Below are positions 45,117-54,179 of a stretch of DNA of 64,000 nucleotides, piece by piece; the stretch's first letter is position 1, and every line of letters begins with the position of its first letter. The stretch lies in the NCBI GenBank assembly GCA_016703005.1, contig JADJCX010000001.1, forward strand, positions 186,001-250,000. The letters are read 5' to 3'. The DNA comes from Flavobacteriales bacterium. Its GTDB lineage: Bacteria > Bacteroidota > Bacteroidia > Flavobacteriales_F > PHOS-HE28. The notes under the pieces were generated by a model. The model was given only the letters and a program-made list of their open reading frames with translations, was not told where the DNA came from and did no database searches. A program made the position numbers and the translations under genes.

Positions 45117-46484
45117 ATGATCGACTTCCTCCGCGGCCATCTGCAGTTCTTCATCATCGTGCTCGTGTGGGTGGTGTCCACCATCTACCTCGGGCCGTTG
45201 ATCTACCTCATACTGCCCGGTTCCATCTTGCTTATGCGCGCCCGGGGCATGGACCAGGAGATCCTGTTGGGTTTCCTTATTGTGCTCGTCATGTCCGATA
45301 TCGATCCCGATATCCTCGCGATGGATCCGATCAAAACGGCCAAGAACTTCGTTATGGTGGCATTGGCGATCGTGTTCATGATGGACCGCGCCAAGTTCGA
45401 GCCGCTGAGCGGCGTCTTCCCGATCTTCCTTCCGTTCTTCGTCTATTCCATCTTCCCGCTAATATTCAGCGGCCGCGTGGTGGTTGCCTCGCAGAAGACG
45501 CTCAGCTATGCGCTTCTCTTCCTGCTGGTGCCGAACTGGTTCTTGATGAACTTCAGGTTGTACAAGTGGGACTTCGTCCGCAACCTCATTTATTTCATGT
45601 GTTTGATCCTATTGGTGAGCCCGTTGATCGGCTATATCAATCATTGGTACACGGTGAGGGGTGGCCGATATCGTGGGATCTTCGGTAATCCGAACGGATT
45701 GGGGATCTTCTGCTTCCTAAGCTTCTTGGTGGTTTCCGTTGCGGAGCATTTGAACAAGGACCTCTTCCCCAACCGGGTAACGCGATATGTGGTTTATGGC
45801 ATCATCCTGTTCAACCTCATCAGGTGCGGATCGCGCACCAGCGTTACGGCCACATTGCTCTTCCTACTGTTCTCCAGGTTCTTCAGCGTGTCACCCTTCA
45901 TCGGGTTCATCATTTTCCTGGTCTTCGTAGCAGGCTTGCACTATCTCACCACCAATCTATCGGCGATCGTCACGGCGCTGGGGGTGCAGGAATTCATGCG
46001 CGTGGATACGCTCGAGGATGGCAGCGGCCGATACTTCGCTTGGGCGTTCGCATGGGAAAAGATCCAGGACTATTTCCTTGTGGGAGGTGGCTTCGGTAAC
46101 GATGAGTATGTGATGCGGCAGAACTATGCCTACCTGCGTTCGCAGGGGCACCACGGGGGTGTGCACAACAGTTACCTCACCATGTGGTTCAATGTGGGCA
46201 TCATCGGGTTGGGGATCTATTTCCGCAGTTTGTTCGTTGTCTTCGTAAAAGCGAGCAAGCTCACGCCGATCGCGTTCGCTGTGTTGTTCGCCGTGCTGTT
46301 CAGCGCCTTGTACGAAAGCTGGTTGAACGGCTCGTTGAACCCTTTCACCATCTTGGTAGTGATCATCATGACGATGATGAGCGAGGAGGAGATCGCCCAA
46401 TGGCGCAACTTCGAGGAAGACCCTGCCGCTGAAGAGGTCGAGGCGGTTGAAACGCGTCCCGTGTTGATCCTGCCAGCGCGGTAG
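45117..46484 (+). CDS. O-antigen ligase/polymerase family membrane protein (WaaL/Wzy-like)
   Basis: A 455-residue protein with about eleven transmembrane helices. The large periplasmic loop contains the ligase-type stretches YRGIFGNPNGLGIFCFL and GHHGGVHNSYLTMWFNVGI; the histidine and asparagine of the latter are typical of the family. It would attach finished glycan to its carrier, or polymerise it. It is surrounded by two CotH-type proteins. Confidence 0.87.
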   Translation: MIDFLRGHLQFFIIVLVWVVSTIYLGPLIYLILPGSILLMRARGMDQEILLGFLIVLVMSDIDPDILAMDPIKTAKNFVMVALAIVFMMDRAKFEPLSGVFPIFLPFFVYSIFPLIFSGRVVVASQKTLSYALLFLLVPNWFLMNFRLYKWDFVRNLIYFMCLILLVSPLIGYINHWYTVRGGRYRGIFGNPNGLGIFCFLSFLVVSVAEHLNKDLFPNRVTRYVVYGIILFNLIRCGSRTSVTATLLFLLFSRFFSVSPFIGFIIFLVFVAGLHYLTTNLSAIVTALGVQEFMRVDTLEDGSGRYFAWAFAWEKIQDYFLVGGGFGNDEYVMRQNYAYLRSQGHHGGVHNSYLTMWFNVGIIGLGIYFRSLFVVFVKASKLTPIAFAVLFAVLFSALYESWLNGSLNPFTILVVIIMTMMSEEEIAQWRNFEEDPAAEEVEAVETRPVLILPAR

Positions 46485-46485
46485 A

Positions 46486-46511
46486 CCAGGAGCGAGGAGC
46501 ATGGAGCGAGG
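46486..46511. repeat. GGAGCGAGG short repeat
   Basis: Two or three imperfect copies of GGAGCGAGG lie immediately after the ligase gene. This is an intergenic low-complexity repeat. Confidence 0.4.
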
Positions 46512-46563
46512 TTTTGTCAAGCCGAAGCATGTTCGCTGAACAGTCGCTCGCCCATCTGAAGGA

Positions 46564-46572
46564 TACTTTCGC
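46564..46572 (+). promoter_or_regulatory. Putative promoter -7 element of the second CotH gene
   Basis: Reads TACTTTCGC, eight bases before the ATG at 46581. Confidence 0.5.
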
Positions 46573-46580
46573 CGCGCTGA

Positions 46581-49085
46581 ATGAAAAAACGCTGGAAGAT
46601 CCTGTTGGCATTGGTGCTGCTGTGCGGCATCGGCGCGTGGTACGGTGATCGGAATCTGAAGGCTGTTGGCCATCCGGGTCTGGGCACCTTTCTCAGGCAG
46701 TGGTGGAACAACTGGCCCAAGAGCTTCGCGATGGATCCGCCGACGATCGCGCTTGAAGTGAAGGATGCGGGCATGTCCCAACTGGAAGCGGTGGTCGATT
46801 CCGCACGGAGACGTGGTGTGATCATGCCCGAGGGCAACGACTATGTGAAGGGCAAGTTCACAGTGAATGGTCTGGAGACCAAGTGCAAGCTCCGCATCAA
46901 GGGCAAGCTCAACGACCACGTGAAGGACGAGAAGTGGAGCTTCCGAGTGAGCGCAAAGGGCGATGGCGGTTTCCGAGGTATGAAGCGCTTCAGCTTGCAG
47001 CACCCCGGCACGCGCAACTATTTGTGCGACTGGTTCTATCACCAGTTGAGCAAGGGCGAAGGCATTGTGGCGCTACGATACGGCTTCTGCAAAGTGTCGC
47101 TCAATGGGGACAACCTGGGGGTTTACGCCTATGAAGAGCACTTCGGTCCGGAACTGCTGGAGAACAATGGCAGGCTGAAGGGTCCGCTGGTGCGTTTCGA
47201 CCCGGGACTATACTGGGTTCACCGCCTCAATGGCATGCAGGATCGCGACTTCGAGGAGGCCTATGCCGACTACCAAGCCGCCGCGCTCGATGCCTTCGAT
47301 AGCGAGGGCTTGGTGAACGACCCGGAACAGATGCGCTATTTCAAGGAAGCCCTTCTGCTGATGGATGGCTTCCGCAGTGGACGACTGAGTGCAGCACAGG
47401 TCTTCGACATCCGGAAGATGGCGAAGCGCCATGCTATCATCGATCTCGTTGGCGGACACCACAGCATGGATTGGAGCGATGTGAAATTCTACTACGACCC
47501 CGGTGCTCAACGTCTTGAGCCGGTGAGCTACGAGAGCTTCAGTGCCTTCCCTACGAAGAAGCTTGCTGGCTCAGGGAAGTTCACAGGGAAGAGTAATGCA
47601 GGCGCGGAACTGCACGATGCGCTCTTCAACGACGCCGACTTCTTCGCCGCCTACGTTCATGAACTGGAACACGTGAGCCGAGCCGAGTATCTCGACAGCA
47701 CCTTCGCTGCGATAGCGGGTGCCTTGGATACCGCCAGCGCCACGCTCTATGGCGAGTTCCCCTACAAGGAACTGGACAGATCCATCTATTACAAGAACCA
47801 AGACATCATCCGTCGCTCGCTCAACGTGCCGAAAGCGGTGCACGCATACTTGGAGTATGTGCGTCATGGTAGCGTCGTCGTCGGTCTGGATGCAATAAAC
47901 TCTCTGCCGATACAAGTAGTCGGATTAAGAATGCCCGATGGAACAATGTTCAAGCCGGTGGAGCCCGTGGTCGTGAACGCCAGAAGAGCGGGCGGCTTGG
48001 GTTCCCGTCAGAGCGTGGAGTTCATCGTCGGAATACAACAGGACAGTGCTTTGCATACAATGAAACTCGTCTCCAGCGTATTGGGGTCGAGCAGGAGCAT
48101 GGAAACCGCGGTGTTCCCGACAGCCCAACTTGTCGAGGGTCCAATGAACGATGACCTTCCGCTGACCGGACAAGGCGACGCTGGTGCGGAGTTCCTGATC
48201 TACAATGACAGTGCCCGCACGGTGCATATTAAGACCGGCCATTGGCGCATGTCGCAAGAAACCCTTGTGATCCCGGAGGGATACACCGTGTATGCCATCG
48301 CTCCTCTTCGGATAGATATGTTCAATGGTTCGGCCATCGTGAGCCGTTCCCCGCTGCACTGGACGGGTGCGGATGAGTCGCCGATTGTCATCGCAAGTCC
48401 TGACACGTCCTCTGATGGGATCCGCGTAGTGGGCGCAAAAGGCTCTTCCGTTCTGCGGCATGTAGACTTACTTCACCTGACTCCGCTCCAAGCAGAACAG
48501 CGTATTCGGGGCGACCTCTCTTTTCACAATTCGAACGTGGAATTGATGAATTGCCGGTTCCGTGGCACCGCGAACACATTGCTCGACATATCCATCGGGA
48601 ACACAACCATTACGGGTTGCACGTTCAACGGAGGAAGCGACCAATTGGAACTTCACCATGTGCGCGGACAGGTCAGGGCCTCGCAATTCAGCGATGCCGC
48701 CGATGATGCGGTGAGCATTGAAGGCGGCGTGCTGGACATAAAGGATTGTGTGGTGATCGGCGCGAAGGGCATCGGAGCGAAGGCGAGCACCATGGCTATG
48801 CTGAAGATGAGCGACGTGCGGATGACCAACGTGGGCCAAGGCATCGAAGTGCGCGCTGGCTGTACGGCCAATGCAGAGGGCGGCAGCATTGATGCCGTGC
48901 ACGTGGCCGTCGTGGCCAACAAAGCCACCATGCGCGACGGCGCCGCGCGTGCCGTGCTCGATGGCATGAAGCTCACGGCCAAGGAGACGCCCACGGTGTG
49001 TGGCGAGGGCAGTAGTATCGTTGTGGACGGTAAGGAGGTGGGCGCAACGAAGAGCGTGGAAGCCCAAGCAGAAACGGAAGAATGA
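46581..49085 (+). CDS. CotH-like protein fused to a beta-helix domain
   Basis: An 834-residue secreted or membrane-anchored protein. After an N-terminal helix (about 5-20) comes a CotH-like region: CKLRIKGKLNDHVKDEKWSF, FRGMKRFSLQHPGTRNYLCD, LGVYAYEEHFGPELLENNG and a later DLVGGHHSMDWSDVKFYYD. From about residue 600 the sequence becomes a right-handed beta-helix of short repeats (VELMNCRFRG, TTITGCTFNGG, VRASQFSDAADDAVSIEGG, VLDIKDCVVIG). The helix suggests polysaccharide binding. Its stop overlaps the phosphoesterase start by four bases. It is much longer than a usual CotH protein. Confidence 0.82.
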   Translation: MKKRWKILLALVLLCGIGAWYGDRNLKAVGHPGLGTFLRQWWNNWPKSFAMDPPTIALEVKDAGMSQLEAVVDSARRRGVIMPEGNDYVKGKFTVNGLETKCKLRIKGKLNDHVKDEKWSFRVSAKGDGGFRGMKRFSLQHPGTRNYLCDWFYHQLSKGEGIVALRYGFCKVSLNGDNLGVYAYEEHFGPELLENNGRLKGPLVRFDPGLYWVHRLNGMQDRDFEEAYADYQAAALDAFDSEGLVNDPEQMRYFKEALLLMDGFRSGRLSAAQVFDIRKMAKRHAIIDLVGGHHSMDWSDVKFYYDPGAQRLEPVSYESFSAFPTKKLAGSGKFTGKSNAGAELHDALFNDADFFAAYVHELEHVSRAEYLDSTFAAIAGALDTASATLYGEFPYKELDRSIYYKNQDIIRRSLNVPKAVHAYLEYVRHGSVVVGLDAINSLPIQVVGLRMPDGTMFKPVEPVVVNARRAGGLGSRQSVEFIVGIQQDSALHTMKLVSSVLGSSRSMETAVFPTAQLVEGPMNDDLPLTGQGDAGAEFLIYNDSARTVHIKTGHWRMSQETLVIPEGYTVYAIAPLRIDMFNGSAIVSRSPLHWTGADESPIVIASPDTSSDGIRVVGAKGSSVLRHVDLLHLTPLQAEQRIRGDLSFHNSNVELMNCRFRGTANTLLDISIGNTTITGCTFNGGSDQLELHHVRGQVRASQFSDAADDAVSIEGGVLDIKDCVVIGAKGIGAKASTMAMLKMSDVRMTNVGQGIEVRAGCTANAEGGSIDAVHVAVVANKATMRDGAARAVLDGMKLTAKETPTVCGEGSSIVVDGKEVGATKSVEAQAETEE

Positions 49086-50119
49086 GGAGCGCCGCGATCA
49101 TCTCCGCCTGCATTGCTGCGGTCGTTTCAACCGCACAATCGGTGGTAAGCCCCATCACCAAGGACACCGTCCAAGTAGTCGACAGCCTGTCGTCCTACCG
49201 TTTTCTGGTAAGTGGGCATTGGTACGGTGCGGGCACCAGCCGCAGCGGGTTCCCGGCCAGCACGGTGCAGGGGAACATCGAGAAGTTCAACGCCACTGGC
49301 GCGTCCTTCTTCCTCCTCACCGGCGATATCTTCCAGAACACCAAGAGCGACCAAGCGCGCTACGCTCCTGCGTTGTACGACCGTTTGCGCATGCCGCTCT
49401 TCAATGCAGTGGGCAACCACGATCTGGACGGCGGTTTTTACAACGGCCTCTTCGGTAGCACGTGGAGGCAGTGGGACGTGCGTTCCGATCGCTTCATCAT
49501 CCTGGACACGGAAGAGGACGATAGCAGCATCAAAGGTGAACAGCTGCGCATGATAGAGCAGGCTGCTGCTGACGCGGAGGCGGGCAAACTGAAGCACGTG
49601 TTCATCACCAGCCACAGACCGATCTGGGCCGAGGGCGGTCACTATTCCTTCCTCTTTCCGGGCAACACGAAATCGATCGCTGGCTGTAACTACGAGGCTG
49701 AAGTGCTTCCGCTGTTGCGGCGGATCGTGAAGCATGCCGAAGTATTCTGGATGGCCGGCAGCATGGGCGGGACAGCGCCAGCGAGCATCCTGTTCGAAAC
49801 CCCCGAGCCGAACCTGCACTATGTGATGAGCGCCATACGCGATGAAACGCGCGATGCGGTGCTCTTGGCGGAAGTCTCGTCCGACAGCGTGCGCTGGGAG
49901 GCGATCAGCTTAACAGGCAAGCACATCGAGCCGGTCCGGACCTACACTGCGGAATGGTGGCGTGAGCACTTGGCCAACCCGGAGGGCTTCGAGTGGAAGT
50001 TGCTGCCCTATCACATCAAGAGCACCCTGCTGCACCGCAACTTCTGGATCGGCGTTGGTGCCGTTTCGGCGCTATGGCTGGGCTTTGGGATACTGCGGCG
50101 TAGGCGCCGGTCCGGTTAG
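49082..50119 (+). CDS. Calcineurin-like metallophosphoesterase family protein, membrane-anchored
   Basis: A 345-residue secreted protein with a signal peptide and a C-terminal helix followed by RRRRR. Motifs of the metallophosphoesterase fold are LTGDIFQN (GD), VGNHDLDGG (GNHD) and ITSHRPIW (H). The first motif, normally DxH, reads VSGHWYG without the Asp. The last, normally GHxH, is not seen (MAGSMGG). The metal site may be altered, so activity is uncertain. It overlaps the CotH/beta-helix gene by four bases and lies 23 bases before the epimerase gene. Confidence 0.78.
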   Translation: MRSAAIISACIAAVVSTAQSVVSPITKDTVQVVDSLSSYRFLVSGHWYGAGTSRSGFPASTVQGNIEKFNATGASFFLLTGDIFQNTKSDQARYAPALYDRLRMPLFNAVGNHDLDGGFYNGLFGSTWRQWDVRSDRFIILDTEEDDSSIKGEQLRMIEQAAADAEAGKLKHVFITSHRPIWAEGGHYSFLFPGNTKSIAGCNYEAEVLPLLRRIVKHAEVFWMAGSMGGTAPASILFETPEPNLHYVMSAIRDETRDAVLLAEVSSDSVRWEAISLTGKHIEPVRTYTAEWWREHLANPEGFEWKLLPYHIKSTLLHRNFWIGVGAVSALWLGFGILRRRRRSG

Positions 50120-50125
50120 ATTCGC
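50117..50125 (+). promoter_or_regulatory. Putative promoter -7 element of an epimerase gene
   Basis: Reads TAGATTCGC, 17 bases before the ATG at 50143, overlapping the upstream stop codon. Confidence 0.5.
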
Positions 50126-50142
50126 AGCCCTTACAGAACAAC

Positions 50143-51078
50143 ATGGCGCGCATACTGGTGACCGGTGGAGCTGGCTTCGTGGCCAGCCACTTGGCCGAGA
50201 AGCTGGCAGAGGACAAGGACAACGAAGTGACCATCGTCGACAATCTGCTTACGGGCGACATGGCCAAGCTGCCACTGCACCTGCCCAACGTGCGGTTCAT
50301 CAAGTGCGATGCGAACCGCTTCGAGGACATCAGTGCGGTGTTCTATGCGCACCGTTTCGAGTACGTGTTCCACTATGCCGCTGTGGTAGGTGTGAAGCGC
50401 ACCACCGATAATCCGGTGATGGTGTTGCGCGACATCGATGGCATCCGTAACGTGCTCGACCTCTCCAAGAACACCGGTGTGAAGCGCGTGTTTTTCAGCA
50501 GCAGCAGTGAGGTGTACGGCGAACCGGTGGAGATCCCGCAGAACGAGAAGACCACTCCGCTCAACAGCAAGCTGCCGTATGCGATCGTGAAGAACATCGG
50601 TGAGGCATTCCTGCGCAGCTACCAAAAGGAGTATGGGCTCGAGTACACCGTGTTCCGCTTCTTCAACACGTACGGACCCAAGCAAAGCCGCGATTTCGTG
50701 GTGAGCAAGTTCATGCGCGCTGCGATCAAGGGCGAGGATATCACCGTGTATGGCGATGGTAGCCAGACGCGCACCTTCTGCTGGGTGGACGATAACATCG
50801 ATGCGTGCGTGAACGCGTTCCGGAACAACGCCGTCATCAACGATGTGGTGAACATCGGTAGCGACAAGGAGATCACCGTGCTCGAATTGGCCAAGCTGGT
50901 CATCGAACTCACCGGCAGTAAGAGCAAGATCGTTCACTTGCCACCGTTGGAAGAAGGCGACATGACACGCCGCATGCCCGACATCGGGCTCATGCGCCAG
51001 TTGCTCGGCCGCGAGCCATTGCCCTTGCGCGATGGCTTGATGCGCATTCTCAAGGACCCGCGCTTCATTCTGAACTGA
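50143..51078 (+). CDS. NAD-dependent nucleotide-sugar epimerase (extended SDR)
   Basis: A 311-residue extended SDR. The NAD loop is ILVTGGAGFVASHLAEKL, where the usual last Gly of GxxGxxG is Ala. The active site is FFSSSSEVYG with PYAIVKNIGEAF, then FRFFNTYGPKQSRDFV. The last third has GDGSQTRTFCWVDDNIDA. It is most like the UDP-glucuronate decarboxylase/4-epimerase group. It is nine bases upstream of asnB and may form an operon with it. Confidence 0.87.
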   Translation: MARILVTGGAGFVASHLAEKLAEDKDNEVTIVDNLLTGDMAKLPLHLPNVRFIKCDANRFEDISAVFYAHRFEYVFHYAAVVGVKRTTDNPVMVLRDIDGIRNVLDLSKNTGVKRVFFSSSSEVYGEPVEIPQNEKTTPLNSKLPYAIVKNIGEAFLRSYQKEYGLEYTVFRFFNTYGPKQSRDFVVSKFMRAAIKGEDITVYGDGSQTRTFCWVDDNIDACVNAFRNNAVINDVVNIGSDKEITVLELAKLVIELTGSKSKIVHLPPLEEGDMTRRMPDIGLMRQLLGREPLPLRDGLMRILKDPRFILN

Positions 51079-51086
51079 GCCGCCAC

Positions 51087-53009
51087 ATGTGCGGTATCGC
51101 TGGCATCGTCGGACTTCGGGCCATCAGCCATTTCGCGAAAGGCGCGGAGCCCAAGGCTATCGTGCAGCGTATGACGAATGCGATCGCGCACCGCGGTCCA
51201 GATGCCGAAGGCATCTGGCAGGGCAGCGATGTGGTACTTGGCCATCGACGGTTGAGCATCATCGACCTGAGCCCCGCGAGCAACCAGCCGATGACCACGC
51301 CGGATGGTCGATACACCATCGTATTCAACGGTGAGATCTACAACTACAGCGACCTGCGCAAGCAGCTCGGCGATGTGCAATGGCGCAGCGGCGGCGATGG
51401 TGAAGTATTGCTGCATGCCTGGGCGCGTTGGGGTGAAGACTGCCTCCAGAAGCTGGAAGGCATGTTCGCGTTCGCTGTTTGGGATGAGCAGGAGCGCGAG
51501 TGTGTGCTGGTGAGGGATCGCTTGGGCATCAAACCGATCTATTATTCTGTTTTCAGTTCTCCGCACAACGGCGATAAAATGGGCCTCGCGTTCGCGAGCG
51601 AGATCAGGGCCTTGCTCGCAACGGGTGCCATTGAACCGGAACTTGATCAGGATGCGCTGGCGGACTATCTGCGTTATGGCACCGTTCACGCACCCATGAC
51701 CATCATTGATGGGGTGCGCATGTTGCAGCCCGGACGCTTGCTTCGGTTCAACGGCCGGGAGGGTGTTTCCGGGGAAAGTGAGTGGTGGAGCCCGGTGAAA
51801 GCCGCGCGGCAGGATGTTCAGACCATTCCGCACGAACTGGTAACCAAGGAGATCCGTACGCTGCTCGCCAAGGCCGTGGAAAAACGCCTCATTGCTGATG
51901 TGCCCTTCGGTGCGTTCCTGAGCGGGGGCATCGACAGTAGTGCAGTGGTCGGCTTAATGGCCGAATGCAGCAGCGCACCGGTTCATACGTTCAACGTGTC
52001 GTTCGACGAAAGTGAGTACAGCGAAGCACGCTATGCACAACTCATCGCAAAGCGCTTCAACACACGGCATACGGAGATCAAGTTGAAGCCAGCCGATATG
52101 CTACGCTACCTGCCGGATGCGCTCGCTGCAATGGACCATCCCAGCATGGACGGCCCCAACACGTGGGTGGTGAGCAAGGTGACCAAGGAAGCGGGCATCA
52201 CGATGGCGCTTAGCGGTCTTGGTGGTGATGAGGTGTTCGCAGGGTACGATGTCTTCAAACGCAGTGTAGGGCTGCAGCGGAAGGCGTGGCTCATGGCCAT
52301 GCCGAAGGCCGTGCGGAAGCTGGCTGGTGCGCTCCTGTTGAAAGCACGGCCGGGGGCGACTTCGGCGAAGGCCGCCCAACTTCTGGTATTGGAAGACTGG
52401 TCGTTGGTGAAGACCTATCCGCTCTCGCGACTGGCCTTCACCGATAGCGAGCTTCACGCTTTGCTCCGGAACGAAGTGCCATCGTTGAACGCGGTCCACC
52501 TACAAGCGGAACTGCTTTTGGAAGCCGAGGGCGGCAATGCACTTCCCTTACTCAGCCGGGTGAGCGTGTTAGAGATGCGCACCTACATGCAGAACGTGCT
52601 GCTCCGCGATACTGACCAGATGAGCATGGCCCATGCGCTGGAGGTGCGCGTTCCCTTCCTCGACCATGATCTTGTGTCCTTCGTTCTCGGACTGGGCGAT
52701 GCCTTCAAGTACCCGCACACGCCCAAGCAACTCCTGACCGATAGCCTGGGCGAACTATTGCCACGCGAGATCATCGACAGACCGAAGATGGGTTTCACCC
52801 TGCCATGGGCCCAGTGGATGCGTGGAGAACTGAAGACCTTCTGTACTGACCGCCTGACCGCACTGGCAGCGCGGGATCAGTTCAACAGCGCTGGCATCCA
52901 TGATCTCTGGCAACGGTTCCTCGCCAACGACCCGCGTGTCACTTGGGGGCGTGTTTGGATGTTGGTGGTACTGGAGGACTGGATGCAACGGAACAACGTG
53001 CAGAGCTGA
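51087..53009 (+). CDS. asnB: Asparagine synthase (glutamine-hydrolysing), glycan-locus type
   Basis: A 640-residue two-domain enzyme. The class II amidotransferase domain begins at Cys2 (MCGIAGIVGL) with AIAHRGPDAEG and VFNGEIYNY. The synthetase domain has the PPi loop FLSGGIDSSAVVG near residue 280 and a C-terminal MAHALEVRVPFLDHDLV with PKMGFTLPWAQWM. AsnB-like proteins in surface-glycan loci can amidate uronic acids or serve in aminosugar synthesis, so the role may be glycan-specific rather than asparagine supply. A hairpin follows the stop. Confidence 0.93.
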   Translation: MCGIAGIVGLRAISHFAKGAEPKAIVQRMTNAIAHRGPDAEGIWQGSDVVLGHRRLSIIDLSPASNQPMTTPDGRYTIVFNGEIYNYSDLRKQLGDVQWRSGGDGEVLLHAWARWGEDCLQKLEGMFAFAVWDEQERECVLVRDRLGIKPIYYSVFSSPHNGDKMGLAFASEIRALLATGAIEPELDQDALADYLRYGTVHAPMTIIDGVRMLQPGRLLRFNGREGVSGESEWWSPVKAARQDVQTIPHELVTKEIRTLLAKAVEKRLIADVPFGAFLSGGIDSSAVVGLMAECSSAPVHTFNVSFDESEYSEARYAQLIAKRFNTRHTEIKLKPADMLRYLPDALAAMDHPSMDGPNTWVVSKVTKEAGITMALSGLGGDEVFAGYDVFKRSVGLQRKAWLMAMPKAVRKLAGALLLKARPGATSAKAAQLLVLEDWSLVKTYPLSRLAFTDSELHALLRNEVPSLNAVHLQAELLLEAEGGNALPLLSRVSVLEMRTYMQNVLLRDTDQMSMAHALEVRVPFLDHDLVSFVLGLGDAFKYPHTPKQLLTDSLGELLPREIIDRPKMGFTLPWAQWMRGELKTFCTDRLTALAARDQFNSAGIHDLWQRFLANDPRVTWGRVWMLVVLEDWMQRNNVQS

Positions 53010-53014
53010 AAAGA

Positions 53015-53040
53015 GAGAAGGGAGCCGTAGCTCCCTTCTC
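53015..53040. terminator. Bidirectional hairpin between asnB and porG
   Basis: A perfect 11-base stem (GAGAAGGGAGC / GCTCCCTTCTC) with a CGTA loop lies between two convergent genes, six bases after the asnB stop. A-rich bases precede it, giving a short T-run on the minus strand, so it can terminate both transcripts. Confidence 0.8.
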
Positions 53041-53060
53041 AAGATCATTATGTACCGGGA

Positions 53061-54008
53061 TCAGAACTTGGCCCGGCTCTTACGGCCGATACGCTTCTTG
53101 CCACGCACCCAGCTATACCGCTGGCGGTAGAAGTTCGACTGGCCCTTGAGCACGTAGCTGTATGTCAGCGTCATGGTCAAGTAGCTGTCGTTGTGCGTTG
53201 GATCGCCCCGTATGTTGTCACGACCATCACTACGATCCGGGTGATAACCATATTGATATTCGCTCGGAAGGCTGGGATCGGCGGCGATAGCGGTTTCGCT
53301 TTGATCGTAGAACTGCGCTGCAAGGCCGGTGCTACCACCCGGCAAGAGTTCGGGGTTGACGTATACCGTGCTGGCATCATCCAAATAATCGGTGAAGGTG
53401 GTCCTCCAGCCGAAGTCCCAGCCGATCCGGTGACGGCGCTTGTAGGTGAAATGGAAGCCCATGCCGGCCGGAATGGCGAAGCCGATCTGGCTATAGCCTG
53501 CAAGTTCAGTGTCCAGCGGACGCAAGGCCACCCAGTCCCCTTGGCCATCAAGCTGGCCTTTCGGGTTGTGATAGAAAATGGCAGCCCCAACGTACGCGAA
53601 CAAGCGGAAGTCCGTTTTGTACCGTCCGCGACCACCGATGTCGTTATCGGCATAGATGGTGAACTCGGGCCGCACGTACAACTCGAACATATCGTTGCGG
53701 AAGTTCAAGTTGCGGCCACGTCGTGGGCGATAGATGCTCAGATCGTCGGCACCTTGAATGCGCAAGTACATCAACCCAGCATTTATACTGATGCTACGGT
53801 TCAACTTGCGGCGAGCGAAGCCACCGATCGCCCAGCGCGTTTGGCTCAGCTTCAGATCCCAGATGAAATCCCGGCGCGGCTTCTCCTTACCGCCCATTTC
53901 GCCCAAGTAGTTGGCGCCACCAAGGTGGAAGCCAATGTCCCAGGCGTACTGAGCGTTCGCGGAAGCCGTCAGGAGCACGGCAACAAGCAACAAGTAGAAC
54001 TTTCTCAT
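53061..54008 (-). CDS. porG: PorG-like outer-membrane protein of the type IX secretion system (DUF6089)
   Basis: A 315-residue outer-membrane barrel protein. Signal peptide MRKFYLLLVAVLLTASANAQ, then YAWDIGFHLGGANYLGEMGG, the characteristic opening of the DUF6089/PorG family, and RDFIWDLKLSQTRWAIGGF. Later strands include FAYVGAAIFYHNPKGQ and RHRIGWDFGWRTTFTDYLDD. PorG is a component of T9SS, which agrees with the T9SS cargo genes here. The C terminus is unusually basic (GKKRIGRKSRAKF). It has its own promoter element. Confidence 0.85.
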   Translation of the reverse strand: MRKFYLLLVAVLLTASANAQYAWDIGFHLGGANYLGEMGGKEKPRRDFIWDLKLSQTRWAIGGFARRKLNRSISINAGLMYLRIQGADDLSIYRPRRGRNLNFRNDMFELYVRPEFTIYADNDIGGRGRYKTDFRLFAYVGAAIFYHNPKGQLDGQGDWVALRPLDTELAGYSQIGFAIPAGMGFHFTYKRRHRIGWDFGWRTTFTDYLDDASTVYVNPELLPGGSTGLAAQFYDQSETAIAADPSLPSEYQYGYHPDRSDGRDNIRGDPTHNDSYLTMTLTYSYVLKGQSNFYRQRYSWVRGKKRIGRKSRAKF

Positions 54009-54040
54009 CAGGTTATGGCTAGGGCAGGATCCGTGAACGC

Positions 54041-54049
54041 GCAAACTTA
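54041..54049 (-). promoter_or_regulatory. Putative promoter -7 element of porG
   Basis: Reads TAAGTTTGC on the minus strand, 32 bases before the porG ATG, in the divergent gap with the flavin oxidoreductase gene. Confidence 0.5.
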
Positions 54050-54144
54050 GAAAAGATCCCCTGCGGATCACGTGTGGGTGCAGCAGGTAGATTTCAACGA
54101 TCGGCACAAGTCCAAGGATACAGCCGATAGGAAGGTGCGTCATC

Positions 54145-54153
54145 TACATTCAG
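54145..54153 (+). promoter_or_regulatory. Putative promoter -7 element of the flavin oxidoreductase gene
   Basis: Reads TACATTCAG, a one-base departure from TACATTCGC, 26 bases before the ATG at 54180. Confidence 0.4.
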
Positions 54154-54179
54154 CGCCGTTTCTTCAAAACCCCATATCG

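Noticed and set aside
45957..47042. Minus-strand open frame of 361 codons
   Set aside because: It spans the ends of two plus-strand genes with real motifs; a shadow.
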